Below the pieces are notes generated by a model, which ran no database searches, was not told the DNA's origin, and saw only the letters and a program-made list of their open reading frames with translations. From positions 1 through 5,241 of the forward strand of contig JBIKMO010000305.1 of NCBI GenBank assembly GCA_044359175.1: DNA of 5,241 bases, in the 5' to 3' direction. Source of the DNA: UBA4615 sp044359175. Lineage in GTDB: Bacteria > Pseudomonadota > Gammaproteobacteria > Burkholderiales > Burkholderiaceae_E. Shown piece by piece: positions 1 to 5,241 of the stretch. Position numbers and translations under genes: made by a program. Within the stretch, counting starts at the first letter, position 1; each line of letters starts with the position of its first letter.

Positions 1-2
1 GC

Positions 3-104
3 TCGATCGATCCCTGGACCACGCTCGTGCGCTACGTGGCCCATCGCATCGCACCCTCGATCGGCCCGCCAAAGCCCCTCGGGGCGCTTCCTGCGAGCGG
101 GTAA
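3..104 (+). CDS. C-terminal tail of an unidentified gene (5' part outside window)
   Basis: This frame is open from the window edge to a TAA at 102-104 and gives 33 residues beginning SIDPWTTLVRYVAHRIAPS and ending PLGALPASG. Most of its codons end in G or C, as in the confident genes further right, while the other two forward frames here look random. That is the only support. The peptide is too short to assign a family, and I recognise no motif. It would be the end of a gene transcribed in the same direction as the toxin-antitoxin pair. A small GC hairpin (GCCCC-TC-GGGGC, 74-85) lies inside the tail but has no T run, so it is not a convincing terminator. The open frame could also be chance in GC-rich DNA. 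Confidence 0.4.
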   Translation, partial: SIDPWTTLVRYVAHRIAPSIGPPKPLGALPASG

Positions 105-524
105 CCGCCGGATCTAGGCTCATCGCGGACTCGCATGGGTGATGAATCACCCAGGCATCTTGGCGCATCCGGAAGCGACCGACGCTTGGCAGAGCACGAT
201 GAAGGTGCCTGCTCTTCCAGTTATGTGCGCGCTCACTCTGCACGGTGCGCGACATCGGCGGCGACGGCGTGCGGGACGTCCGGCAGACCGAGGGACCCTG
301 CAGCGTGGGGTTCTTCGACGGCGCGCCGCACGCGCACCGGTGCGTTCACGTGCGCAAGGCCGCCTGCTCGGGCTCACGCGACGGGGCACGAGTCTCGTGT
401 CGTGCAGCCGCCGCAGATCCGAGCGCCGCGTGCGCGCCGCCGGCACCCACCTCGTGCGCCGACCGCTGCGCGGCTCGCGCGAACTCCGCTCGCGCGTCCG
501 CCGGCGACGCCTGCCGTTCAAGCG
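105..524. other. Intergenic stretch without a convincing gene
   Basis: Several long frames are open here, but they translate to arginine- and alanine-rich low-complexity protein, show no steady third-position G/C preference, and have no ribosome site or recognisable domain. Positions 105-245 look less GC-rich than the rest of the window. The stretch could be long non-coding spacer or the worn remains of a gene; no family can be named. The perfect palindrome at 137-152 is the only distinct element I see. Confidence 0.5.
137..152. repeat. Perfect 16-bp palindrome (7-bp arms)
   Basis: GGGTGAT and ATCACCC flank a two-base centre (GA). Being relatively AT-containing in GC-rich surroundings, it resembles a binding site for a dimeric regulator more than a terminator, since the loop is too small and no T run follows. 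It lies about 30 bases after the end of the upstream tail and about 370 bases before the toxin-antitoxin promoter. No target gene is obvious. Confidence 0.45.
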
Positions 525-554
525 TTGACGCGGATCCGACGGCGGATCCAGAAT
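525..554 (+). promoter_or_regulatory. Putative sigma70 promoter of the toxin-antitoxin operon
   Basis: TTGACG at 525-530 matches five of six bases of the -35 consensus. After an 18-base spacer, CAGAAT at 549-554 matches four of six bases of the -10 consensus. Transcription would start near 561, leaving a leader of about 30 bases before the antitoxin GTG at 594. The GGATCC repeats lie in the spacer, touch the -10 box and continue past the start site, as expected for a promoter repressed by its own antitoxin. The placement is inferred from sequence only. Confidence 0.5.
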
Positions 555-573
555 GGATCCATCGGTGGATCCG
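531..573. repeat. Four-copy GGATCC operator-like array
   Basis: GGATCC occurs at 532-537, 544-549, 555-560 and 567-572, so successive copies start 12, 11 and 12 bases apart, close to one helical turn. With flanking bases the units are CGGATCCG, CGGATCCA, TGGATCCA and TGGATCCG; the second and fourth are reverse complements of each other and the first and third are themselves palindromes. Ribbon-helix-helix antitoxins usually bind such short, closely spaced repeats cooperatively as dimers. The array overlaps the putative promoter and ends about 20 bases before the antitoxin start, so autoregulation by the antitoxin and the toxin-antitoxin complex is the natural reading. Binding itself is inferred. 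Confidence 0.65.
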
Positions 574-582
574 TTCCGGTTC

Positions 583-588
583 GGGAGG
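583..588 (+). promoter_or_regulatory. Ribosome binding site that decides the antitoxin start
   Basis: GGGAGG ends five bases before GTG 594, a normal spacing. The alternative GTG at 588-590 overlaps this site and so cannot use it. This favours 594 and a protein beginning MPVNLSIKNVPD. Confidence 0.65.
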
Positions 589-593
589 TGCCC

Positions 594-917
594 GTGCCCG
601 TCAACCTGTCGATCAAGAACGTGCCCGACGCGCTCGCGCGCAAGTTGCGCGAGCGGGCCGAGGCGAACGGCCGCTCGCTGCAGCGGGAGATGCTCGCCAT
701 CATCGAGGCGGTCACCGACGAGCGTCGCGACCCGCCGCGCGCGGGCGCGACCCTGAGGCCTCCGGGAGAGCGGCTGTCGATCGAGCAGGTGTACGACGCC
801 GCGCGTGCGCGCTTCCCCGCCGGAACGCCGAGTTCCGTCGACTTCATCCGCGCGCAGCGGGACGCGGGGCTGTCGGTCGACCTGGACGACCGGCCCGCGC
901 CGAGGCGTCGGCGATGA
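594..917 (+). CDS. vapB: Ribbon-helix-helix antitoxin, VapB/FitA-like (type II TA)
   Basis: Antitoxin of a type II module, predicted to bind and block the PIN toxin encoded next to it and to repress their shared promoter. The protein has 107 residues. Residues 3-40 show the FitA-like ribbon-helix-helix pattern: a short beta strand (VNLSIKNVP, 3-11) that would contact DNA as a dimer, then helix A (residues 12-25) and, after GRS, helix B (about 28-40, SLQREMLAIIEAV). The rest (41-107) is a hydrophilic linker and tail; SSVDFIRAQRDAG at 80-92 resembles the C-terminal segment by which FitA/VapB antitoxins sit in the toxin groove. The protein is somewhat longer than the roughly 80 residues of classical FitA. 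The GTG start is chosen from GGGAGG five bases upstream and the family's usual N-terminus; the same frame runs open far upstream to 135, but that part has no family resemblance. Its TGA overlaps the toxin ATG, implying translational coupling. The symbol is a family name, not a proven orthologue. Confidence 0.87.
   Translation: MPVNLSIKNVPDALARKLRERAEANGRSLQREMLAIIEAVTDERRDPPRAGATLRPPGERLSIEQVYDAARARFPAGTPSSVDFIRAQRDAGLSVDLDDRPAPRRRR
902..905 (+). promoter_or_regulatory. Toxin ribosome binding site inside the antitoxin gene
   Basis: GAGG lies eight bases before the toxin ATG, within the last codons of the antitoxin. Together with the ATGA overlap it allows translation of the toxin coupled to that of the antitoxin. 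Confidence 0.5.
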
Positions 918-1375
918 GCGAACCGACGCTGCTCCACGTCGCCGAGCCTGCCTCGCACTTCGCGCGGCGACCGCGGCTCGTCGTCGACGCGAACCTGCTC
1001 GCGGCGGTCGTCTTCACCGAAGAGGCCGCGCCCCAGGCGGCCGCCCTGCTCCGGGGACGATCGCTGTGCGCGCCGGCCATCGTCGGCCTGGAACTCGCGA
1101 ACGCCGCGATGAACAAGGTGCGCCGCGGCGCGATCGGGCCCGAGGACGCGGCGAGCGCGCTCGGGGAGGCGGAACGACTCGACATCGAGTGCTTCGAGGT
1201 CGGTCCGCGCGAGGCGTTCACCCTGGCTGCCCGATACGGGCTGTCGGCGTACGACGCCGCGTACCTGTGGCTCGCCGCGCGACTCGACGCGCCGCTCGCC
1301 ACCTTCGACGCCCGTCTGGGCGAGGCCGCTCGCCGCCACCTGTCGGGCGGCGCCGCGGGTCGGCCGGACCGATAG
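914..1375 (+). CDS. vapC: PIN-domain ribonuclease toxin, VapC-like (type II TA)
   Basis: Predicted Mg2+/Mn2+-dependent RNase of the VapC/PIN family; family members cleave tRNA, rRNA or mRNA and stop translation when free of antitoxin. The 153-residue protein carries the expected acidic centre: D25 in LVVDANLLAA, E60 in APAIVGLELANA, D114 in YGLSAYDAAYLWLAA, and D132 in the closing PLATFDARL motif. The SAYDAAY and ATFD signatures are typical of VapC proteins, and length is near the family's usual 130-150. About 20 residues precede the first strand, a modest N-terminal extension; no ATG or GTG lies between 914 and the VVDAN motif, so this start is the only plausible one. The ATG overlaps the antitoxin stop by the ATGA arrangement. 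All catalytic acids are present and the frame is intact, so the toxin is probably active. The RNA target cannot be told from sequence. Confidence 0.92.
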   Translation: MSEPTLLHVAEPASHFARRPRLVVDANLLAAVVFTEEAAPQAAALLRGRSLCAPAIVGLELANAAMNKVRRGAIGPEDAASALGEAERLDIECFEVGPREAFTLAARYGLSAYDAAYLWLAARLDAPLATFDARLGEAARRHLSGGAAGRPDR

Positions 1376-1410
1376 CTGGATCGCCCGGGCGCTGACGCCC
1401 AAGGTGGCGG

Positions 1411-1444
1411 TCGATCCGCCGCGCGGTGCCGCGCGGCGGATCGA
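1411..1444. terminator. Perfect 14-bp inverted repeat, possible terminator or REP-like hairpin
   Basis: TCGATCCGCCGCGC (1411-1424) and its exact reverse complement GCGCGGCGGATCGA (1431-1444) flank GGTGCC. One further G-C pair gives a 15-bp stem with a four-base loop. It begins 35 bases after the toxin stop, a normal place for a transcript end. There is no T run on either side, so it is not a classical intrinsic terminator; it could stabilise the 3' end, help Rho-dependent ending, act as a REP-type element, or be an operator for the downstream operon. Confidence 0.4.
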
Positions 1445-1446
1445 AG

Positions 1447-1493
1447 CCGGCCGCGCCGCATGCCTCGCGGCATGGCGGCCGGGGTACCCGGCC
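1447..1493. repeat. Two overlapping GC hairpins that exclude each other
   Basis: The first pairs CCGG plus CCGCATGCC (1447-1450, 1456-1464) with GGCAT, GCGG and CCGG (1469-1473, 1475-1482) around a TCGC loop, with one bulged G and an internal loop. The second pairs GGCCGGG (1477-1483) with CCCGGCC (1487-1493) around GTA. They share 1477-1482 and cannot both form in full. Their function is unknown, and in DNA this GC-rich some pairing is expected by chance. Confidence 0.3.
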
Positions 1494-1529
1494 GCGAGAC
1501 TGCCCCGTCGCGGTTGCTCGCGCCGCGCC

Positions 1530-1559
1530 TTGGGCCGACCCCGGTCAGGCTGGTACCCT
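1530..1559 (+). promoter_or_regulatory. Weak candidate promoter for acnD-prpF
   Basis: TTGGGC (1530-1535) and TACCCT (1554-1559) are 18 bases apart. The -10 candidate is preceded by TGG, an extended -10 motif, and keeps the key first, second and last bases of TATAAT. Transcription would start near 1566, giving a leader of about 50 bases. The match is poor and based on pattern only; an activator-dependent promoter (PrpR/sigma54 or a GntR-type regulator) elsewhere is possible. Confidence 0.25.
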
Positions 1560-1571
1560 TGGACGCCGGGA

Positions 1572-1594
1572 GCGGCCGGCATCCGGCCGGCCGC
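1572..1594 (+). other. GC hairpin in the acnD leader
   Basis: GCGGCCGG (1572-1579) pairs with CCGGCCGC (1587-1594) around a seven-base loop; a shorter register pairs GGCCGG with CCGGCC (1583-1588). It ends 20 bases before the acnD ATG. The bases from 1595 to the start are nearly all C and G with CCG repeats and no purine-rich ribosome site. A role in controlling initiation is conceivable but not shown. Confidence 0.3.
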
Positions 1595-1614
1595 CGCAAC
1601 CCGCCGCCGCCGCC

Positions 1615-4209
1615 ATGAACACCGCTTACCGCACGCCGCTGCCCGGCACCGCGCTCGACCACTTCGACGCGCGCGCCGCCGTGAACGACCTCGAGCCCGG
1701 CGCCTGGGACCGGCTGCCCTACACCTCGCGCGTGCACGCCGAGAACCTGGTGCGCCGCTGCGACCCGGCGATCCTGCAGGAGTGCCTGCGCCAGATCGTC
1801 GAGGGCAAGCGCGACCGCGACTTCCCGTGGTTCCCGGCGCGCGTGGTGTGCCATGACATCCTCGGCCAGACCGCGCTGGTCGACCTGGCCGGCCTGCGCG
1901 ACGCGATCGCCGAGCGCGGCGGCGACCCGGCCCGCGTGAACCCGGTGGTGCCGGTGCAGCTGATCGTGGACCACTCGCTCGCGGTGGAGTGCGGCGGCGA
2001 CGATCCGGACGCGTTCGCGAAGAACCGCGCGATCGAGGACCGCCGCAACGAGGACCGGTTCCACTTCATCGAGTGGACCCAGCTCGCGTTCGAGAACGTC
2101 GACGTGATCCCGGCGGGCAACGGGATCATGCACCAGATCAACCTGGAGCGGATGTCGCCGGTGATCCACGCGAAGGACGGCGTGGCCTACCCCGACACCC
2201 TCGTGGGCACCGACAGCCACACGCCGCACGTCGACGCGCTGGGCGTGATCGCGGTGGGCGTGGGCGGGCTCGAGGCCGAGAACGTGATGCTCGGCCGCGC
2301 GTCCTGGATGCGGCTGCCGGAGATCGTCGGCGTGGAGCTCACCGGCCGCCCGCAGCCGGGCATCACCGCGACCGACGTCGTGCTCACGCTCACCGAGTTC
2401 CTGCGCCGCGCGAAGGTGGTGGGCGCCTACCTGGAGTTCCGCGGCGAGGGCGCCGCGGCGCTCACCCTCGGCGACCGCGCGACGATCTCCAACATGGCGC
2501 CGGAGTACGGCGCCACCGCGGCGATGTTCTTCATCGACCCGCAGACGCTCGACTACCTGCGGCTCACCGGCCGCGAGGAGTCGCAGGTGAAGCTGGTGGA
2601 GACCTACGCGAAGCACGCCGGCCTGTGGGCCGACGCGCTGCGCACCGCCCGCTACGAGCGCACGCTGCACTTCGACCTGTCGAGCGTCGTGCGCACGATG
2701 GCCGGCCCGTCGAACCCGCACGCGCGCGTGTCCACCACCGAGCTGGCCGCGCGCGGCATCGCGGCCCCGTGGACGGCCACGCCGGGCGAGATGCCCGACG
2801 GCGCGGTGATCATCGCCGCGATCACCAGCTGCACCAACACCAGCAACCCGCGCAACGTGATCGCCGCCGGCCTGCTCGCACGCAACGCCAACCGCGCGGG
2901 CCTGGTCCGCAAGCCCTGGGTCAAGAGCTCGCTCGCGCCCGGCTCGAAGGCGGTGGCGCTGTACCTCGAGGAGGCCGGGCTGAAGGAGGAGCTCGAGCGG
3001 CTCGGCTTCGGCATCGTCGCGTTCGCCTGCACGACCTGCAACGGCATGTCGGGCGCACTGGACCCGGTCATCCAGCGGGAGATCGTCGAGCGCGACCTGT
3101 ACTCGGTGGCGGTGCTGTCGGGCAACCGCAACTTCGACGGCCGCATCCATCCGTACGCGAAGCAGGCCTTCCTCGCGTCGCCGCCGCTGGTGGTGGCCTA
3201 CGCGATCGCCGGCACCATCCGCTTCGACATCGAGCGCGACGCGTTCGGCACCGACGCGTCGGGCCGCCCGATCACGCTGAAGGACCTGTGGCCGTCCGAC
3301 GAGGAGATCGACGCGATCGTGCGCAGCGCGGTCCGCCCGAAGCAGTTCCGCGACGTCTACATCCCGATGTTCGAGCAGCGCGAGGCGAAGGGCGCGGCGG
3401 TGACGCCGCTGTACGCGTGGCGGCCGCGGAGTACGTACATCCGCCGCCCGCCGTACTGGGAGGGCGCGCTCGCCGGCGAGCGCACGCTGCGCGGCATGCG
3501 GCCGCTGGCGGTGCTGGGCGACAACATCACCACCGACCACCTGTCGCCGTCCAACGCGATCCTGCCCGACAGCGCGGCCGGCGAATACCTCGCGCGGATG
3601 GGTCTGCCCGAGGAGGACTTCAACTCGTACGCGACCCACCGCGGCGACCACCTCACCGCGCAGCGCGCCACCTTCGCGAACCCGACGCTGAAGAACGAGA
3701 TGGTCGTGGTCGACGGCAAGGTGAAGGCCGGCTCGTACGCGCGGCTCGAGCCCGACGGGCGCGTGGTGCGGATGTGGGAGGCGATCGAGACCTACATGGA
3801 GCGCCGCCAGCCGCTGGTGGTGATCGCGGGCGCCGACTACGGCCAGGGCTCGTCGCGCGACTGGGCGGCCAAGGGCGTGCGGCTCGCGGGCGTGGAGGCG
3901 ATCGTCGCCGAGGGCTTCGAGCGCATCCACCGCACCAACCTGATCGGCATGGGCGTGCTGCCGCTCGAGTTCGAGGCGGGCACGAACCGCAGGACGCTCG
4001 GCATCGACGGCACCGAGACCTTCGACGTCGAGGGCGAGCGCACGCCGCGCGCGCGACTCGTGCTGGTGATCCACCGGCGTGGCGGCGAGACCGTGCGCGT
4101 GCCGGTGGTCTGTCGGCTCGACACCGCCGAAGAAGTGTCGATCTACGAGGCGGGCGGCGTGCTGCAGCGCTTCGCGCAGGACTTCCTCGAATCGTCCAAG
4201 GCCGCCTGA
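1615..4209 (+). CDS. acnD: 2-methylcitrate dehydratase AcnD, Fe/S-dependent (aconitase family)
   Basis: Cytoplasmic [4Fe-4S] enzyme of the 2-methylcitrate cycle for propionate breakdown. It dehydrates 2-methylcitrate to a methylaconitate that PrpF must isomerise, so AcnD plus PrpF do the work of PrpD. The protein has 864 residues, matching the family's usual length of about 865. The N-terminus MNTAYRTPLPGTALDHFDAR and the FPWFPARVVCHDILGQT segment are characteristic of AcnD rather than AcnA. The aconitase catalytic domains span about 60-570, with GTDSHTPHVDALGV at 198-211 and GVGGLEAENV just after. Cluster cysteines are C406 (ITSCTNTSNP) and C472 and C475 (ACTTCNG). The C-terminal swivel domain shows LGDNITTDHLSPS at 634-646 and GSSRDWAAKG at 745-754. 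No key residue is missing and the frame is unbroken. The ATG at 1615 agrees with the family start; it lacks a clear ribosome site. prpF follows 13 bases after the stop, in one operon. A plain aconitase is the alternative, but the prpF neighbour and N-terminus argue against it. Confidence 0.96.
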   Translation: MNTAYRTPLPGTALDHFDARAAVNDLEPGAWDRLPYTSRVHAENLVRRCDPAILQECLRQIVEGKRDRDFPWFPARVVCHDILGQTALVDLAGLRDAIAERGGDPARVNPVVPVQLIVDHSLAVECGGDDPDAFAKNRAIEDRRNEDRFHFIEWTQLAFENVDVIPAGNGIMHQINLERMSPVIHAKDGVAYPDTLVGTDSHTPHVDALGVIAVGVGGLEAENVMLGRASWMRLPEIVGVELTGRPQPGITATDVVLTLTEFLRRAKVVGAYLEFRGEGAAALTLGDRATISNMAPEYGATAAMFFIDPQTLDYLRLTGREESQVKLVETYAKHAGLWADALRTARYERTLHFDLSSVVRTMAGPSNPHARVSTTELAARGIAAPWTATPGEMPDGAVIIAAITSCTNTSNPRNVIAAGLLARNANRAGLVRKPWVKSSLAPGSKAVALYLEEAGLKEELERLGFGIVAFACTTCNGMSGALDPVIQREIVERDLYSVAVLSGNRNFDGRIHPYAKQAFLASPPLVVAYAIAGTIRFDIERDAFGTDASGRPITLKDLWPSDEEIDAIVRSAVRPKQFRDVYIPMFEQREAKGAAVTPLYAWRPRSTYIRRPPYWEGALAGERTLRGMRPLAVLGDNITTDHLSPSNAILPDSAAGEYLARMGLPEEDFNSYATHRGDHLTAQRATFANPTLKNEMVVVDGKVKAGSYARLEPDGRVVRMWEAIETYMERRQPLVVIAGADYGQGSSRDWAAKGVRLAGVEAIVAEGFERIHRTNLIGMGVLPLEFEAGTNRRTLGIDGTETFDVEGERTPRARLVLVIHRRGGETVRVPVVCRLDTAEEVSIYEAGGVLQRFAQDFLESSKAA

Positions 4210-4213
4210 GGAG
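4207..4213 (+). promoter_or_regulatory. Ribosome binding site of prpF overlapping the acnD stop
   Basis: TGAGGAG includes the acnD TGA and ends nine bases before the prpF ATG at 4223. A ribosome finishing acnD would sit on this site, so prpF translation is probably coupled to that of acnD. It contrasts with the missing ribosome site of acnD. Confidence 0.65.
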
Positions 4214-4222
4214 CGCACCGCG

Positions 4223-5241
4223 ATGGCCCACGCACCCCAGGTCCGCATCCCCGCCGTGTACATGCGCGGCGGCACCAGCAAGGGCGTCTTCTTCCGGCTG
4301 CAGGACCTGCCCGAGCGGGCGCAGGTGCCGGGCGCCGCGCGCGACGGGCTGCTGCAGCGGGTCATCGGCAGCCCCGACCCGTACGCCAAGCAGATCGACG
4401 GCATGGGCGGCGCCACCTCGAGCACCAGCAAGACCGTGATCCTGTCGCGCAGCACGCGGCCCGGACACGACGTCGACTATCTGTTCGGCCAGGTCTCCAT
4501 CGACGCGCCCTTCGTCGACTGGAGCGGCAACTGCGGCAACCTGTCGGCCGCGGTCGGGCCGTTCGCGATCGCCAACGGCCTGATCGATCCGGCGCGCGTG
4601 CCGCGCGACGGCACGGTCACCGTGCGCGTGTGGCAGGCCAACATCGGCAAGACCATCGTCGCGCACGTGCCGGTCACCGACGGCGCGGTGCAGGAGACCG
4701 GCGACTTCGAGCTCGACGGCGTGACCTTCCCCGCGGCCGAGGTGCAGCTCGAGTTCCTCGACCCGGCCGCCGAGGAGGAGGGCGCGGGCGGCGCGATGTT
4801 CCCCACCGGCCGGCTGGTCGACGACCTCGAGGTGCCCGGCCTGGGCACCCTGAAGGCCACGATGATCAACGCCGGCATCCCGACGATCTTCGTCGACGCG
4901 GCCTCGGTCGGCTGCACCGGCACCGAGCTGCAGGAGCAGGTCAACGGCGATGCGAAGGCGCTCGCGATGTTCGAGACGCTGCGCGCGCACGGGGCGATGC
5001 GCATGGGCCTGATCTCGAAGCTGGAGGAGGCCGCGCGGCGCCAGCACACGCCCAAGGTGGCGTTCGTCGCGCCGCCGAAGGACTACGTCGCCTCCAGCGG
5101 CAAGCGCGTGGCCGCGTCCGACGTCGACCTGCTGGTGCGCGCGCTGTCGATGGGCAAGCTGCACCACGCGATGATGGGCACCGCGGCGGTCGCGATCGGC
5201 ACCGCCGCGGCCATCCCCGGCACGCTGGTGAACCTCGCCGC
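4223..5241 (+). CDS. prpF: Methylaconitate isomerase PrpF (3' end outside window)
   Basis: Isomerase that converts the trans-type methylaconitate released by AcnD into 2-methyl-cis-aconitate, which aconitase then hydrates to 2-methylisocitrate. It is a cofactor-free protein of the diaminopimelate epimerase-like fold with two similar halves. The window holds 339 codons plus two bases of the next; the family is usually about 390-400 residues, so some 50-60 are missing. The N-terminus QVRIPAVYMRGGTSKGVFF (6-24) is the family hallmark. K70 in GGATSSTSKTVIL and C104 in WSGNCGNLSAAVG sit at the places of K73 and C107, the residues I recall as important in Shewanella PrpF, with the same three-residue offset. 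NAGIPTIFVDA and, near the cut, HHAMMGTAAVAIGTA (314-328) are also typical. The ATG at 4223 has a good ribosome site overlapping the acnD stop, so both are very likely cotranscribed. The edge cut is from the window, not a sign of a broken gene. Confidence 0.95.
   Translation, partial: MAHAPQVRIPAVYMRGGTSKGVFFRLQDLPERAQVPGAARDGLLQRVIGSPDPYAKQIDGMGGATSSTSKTVILSRSTRPGHDVDYLFGQVSIDAPFVDWSGNCGNLSAAVGPFAIANGLIDPARVPRDGTVTVRVWQANIGKTIVAHVPVTDGAVQETGDFELDGVTFPAAEVQLEFLDPAAEEEGAGGAMFPTGRLVDDLEVPGLGTLKATMINAGIPTIFVDAASVGCTGTELQEQVNGDAKALAMFETLRAHGAMRMGLISKLEEAARRQHTPKVAFVAPPKDYVASSGKRVAASDVDLLVRALSMGKLHHAMMGTAAVAIGTAAAIPGTLVNLA

Larger units (their letters stand above)
1376..1614. other. GC-rich structured gap between toxin and acnD
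   Basis: No gene is supported here. The forward frame of acnD stays open upstream to 1426 but encodes low-complexity sequence unlike the AcnD family. The gap is packed with inverted repeats: a small GGGCG/CGCCC hairpin (1387-1400), the long perfect stem at 1411-1444, an imperfect hairpin at 1447-1482, an overlapping GGCCGGG/CCCGGCC hairpin (1477-1493), and a leader hairpin at 1572-1594. Any terminator for the toxin operon and any promoter for acnD must lie here. Confidence 0.6.

Noticed and set aside
74..85. GCCCC-TC-GGGGC hairpin as a terminator of the upstream gene.
   Set aside because: It lies inside the open tail, has a two-base loop and no T run.
115..120. TAGGCT as a possible -10 box.
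   Set aside because: No acceptable -35 box lies 16-18 bases upstream and no gene follows.
135..593. Upstream extension of the antitoxin frame to an ATG at 135.
   Set aside because: The added 153 residues are low-complexity and unlike any antitoxin, and they would run through the promoter and operator array. GGGAGG before GTG 594 supports the short form.
1426..1614. Upstream extension of acnD by 63 codons.
   Set aside because: The extra residues are GC-driven low complexity, and the family N-terminus begins at MNTAYR, position 1615.
1989..4439. Long forward open frame in another phase inside acnD.
   Set aside because: It is an arginine-rich shadow of acnD; the motifs of aconitase lie in the 1615 frame.
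844..4455. Very long open frame on the minus strand, opposite toxin, acnD and the start of prpF.
   Set aside because: It is rich in Arg, His, Val and Ala with no recognisable domain, and it lies antisense to acnD, whose family motifs are certain. Long antisense open frames are a usual by-product of extreme GC content.
3653..5167. Minus-strand open frame opposite acnD and prpF.
   Set aside because: It has no family resemblance and lies antisense to two well-recognised genes.
1..5241. CRISPR arrays, tRNA or rRNA genes, and insertion-sequence ends.
   Set aside because: Reading both strands, I saw no regularly spaced long repeats, no tRNA arm patterns, no rRNA-like conserved stretches and no transposase or matching terminal repeats.

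Overview
The window comes from a very GC-rich bacterium. Codon third positions are almost all G or C in the real genes. The acnD-prpF pair points to Pseudomonadota, most likely a beta- or gammaproteobacterium of the Burkholderiales or Xanthomonadales type; the genus cannot be decided from this stretch. All recognised genes read on the + strand.

Layout. (1) Positions 3-104 look like the last 33 codons of an unidentified gene. (2) Positions 105-524 hold no convincing gene; they contain a perfect 16-bp palindrome and otherwise arginine-rich, non-coding-looking frames. (3) Positions 525-1375 are a complete type II toxin-antitoxin module of the VapBC/FitAB kind. It has a putative sigma70 promoter filled with four GGATCC repeats 11-12 bp apart, a ribbon-helix-helix antitoxin starting at GTG 594, and a PIN-domain toxin whose ATG overlaps the antitoxin stop (ATGA). 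(4) Positions 1376-1614 are a 239-base, extremely GC-rich gap with several hairpins, one with a perfect 14-bp stem, and a weak candidate promoter. (5) Positions 1615-4209 are acnD, the Fe/S-dependent 2-methylcitrate dehydratase. (6) Positions 4223 to the window end are prpF, its partner isomerase, cut off by the window edge.

How the genes work together. AcnD and PrpF together replace PrpD in the 2-methylcitrate cycle, which turns propionyl-CoA into pyruvate and succinate. AcnD dehydrates 2-methylcitrate, and PrpF isomerises the methylaconitate product to the cis form that aconitase can rehydrate; PrpB then cleaves 2-methylisocitrate. PrpB and PrpC are not in this window, and the place upstream of acnD where they often lie is taken by the toxin-antitoxin module. 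The module has its own likely autoregulated promoter and appears to be an independent cassette beside the metabolic operon.

No clearly undescribed system was found. The most interesting sequence-level signals are the helically phased GGATCC operator array and the structured gap before acnD.
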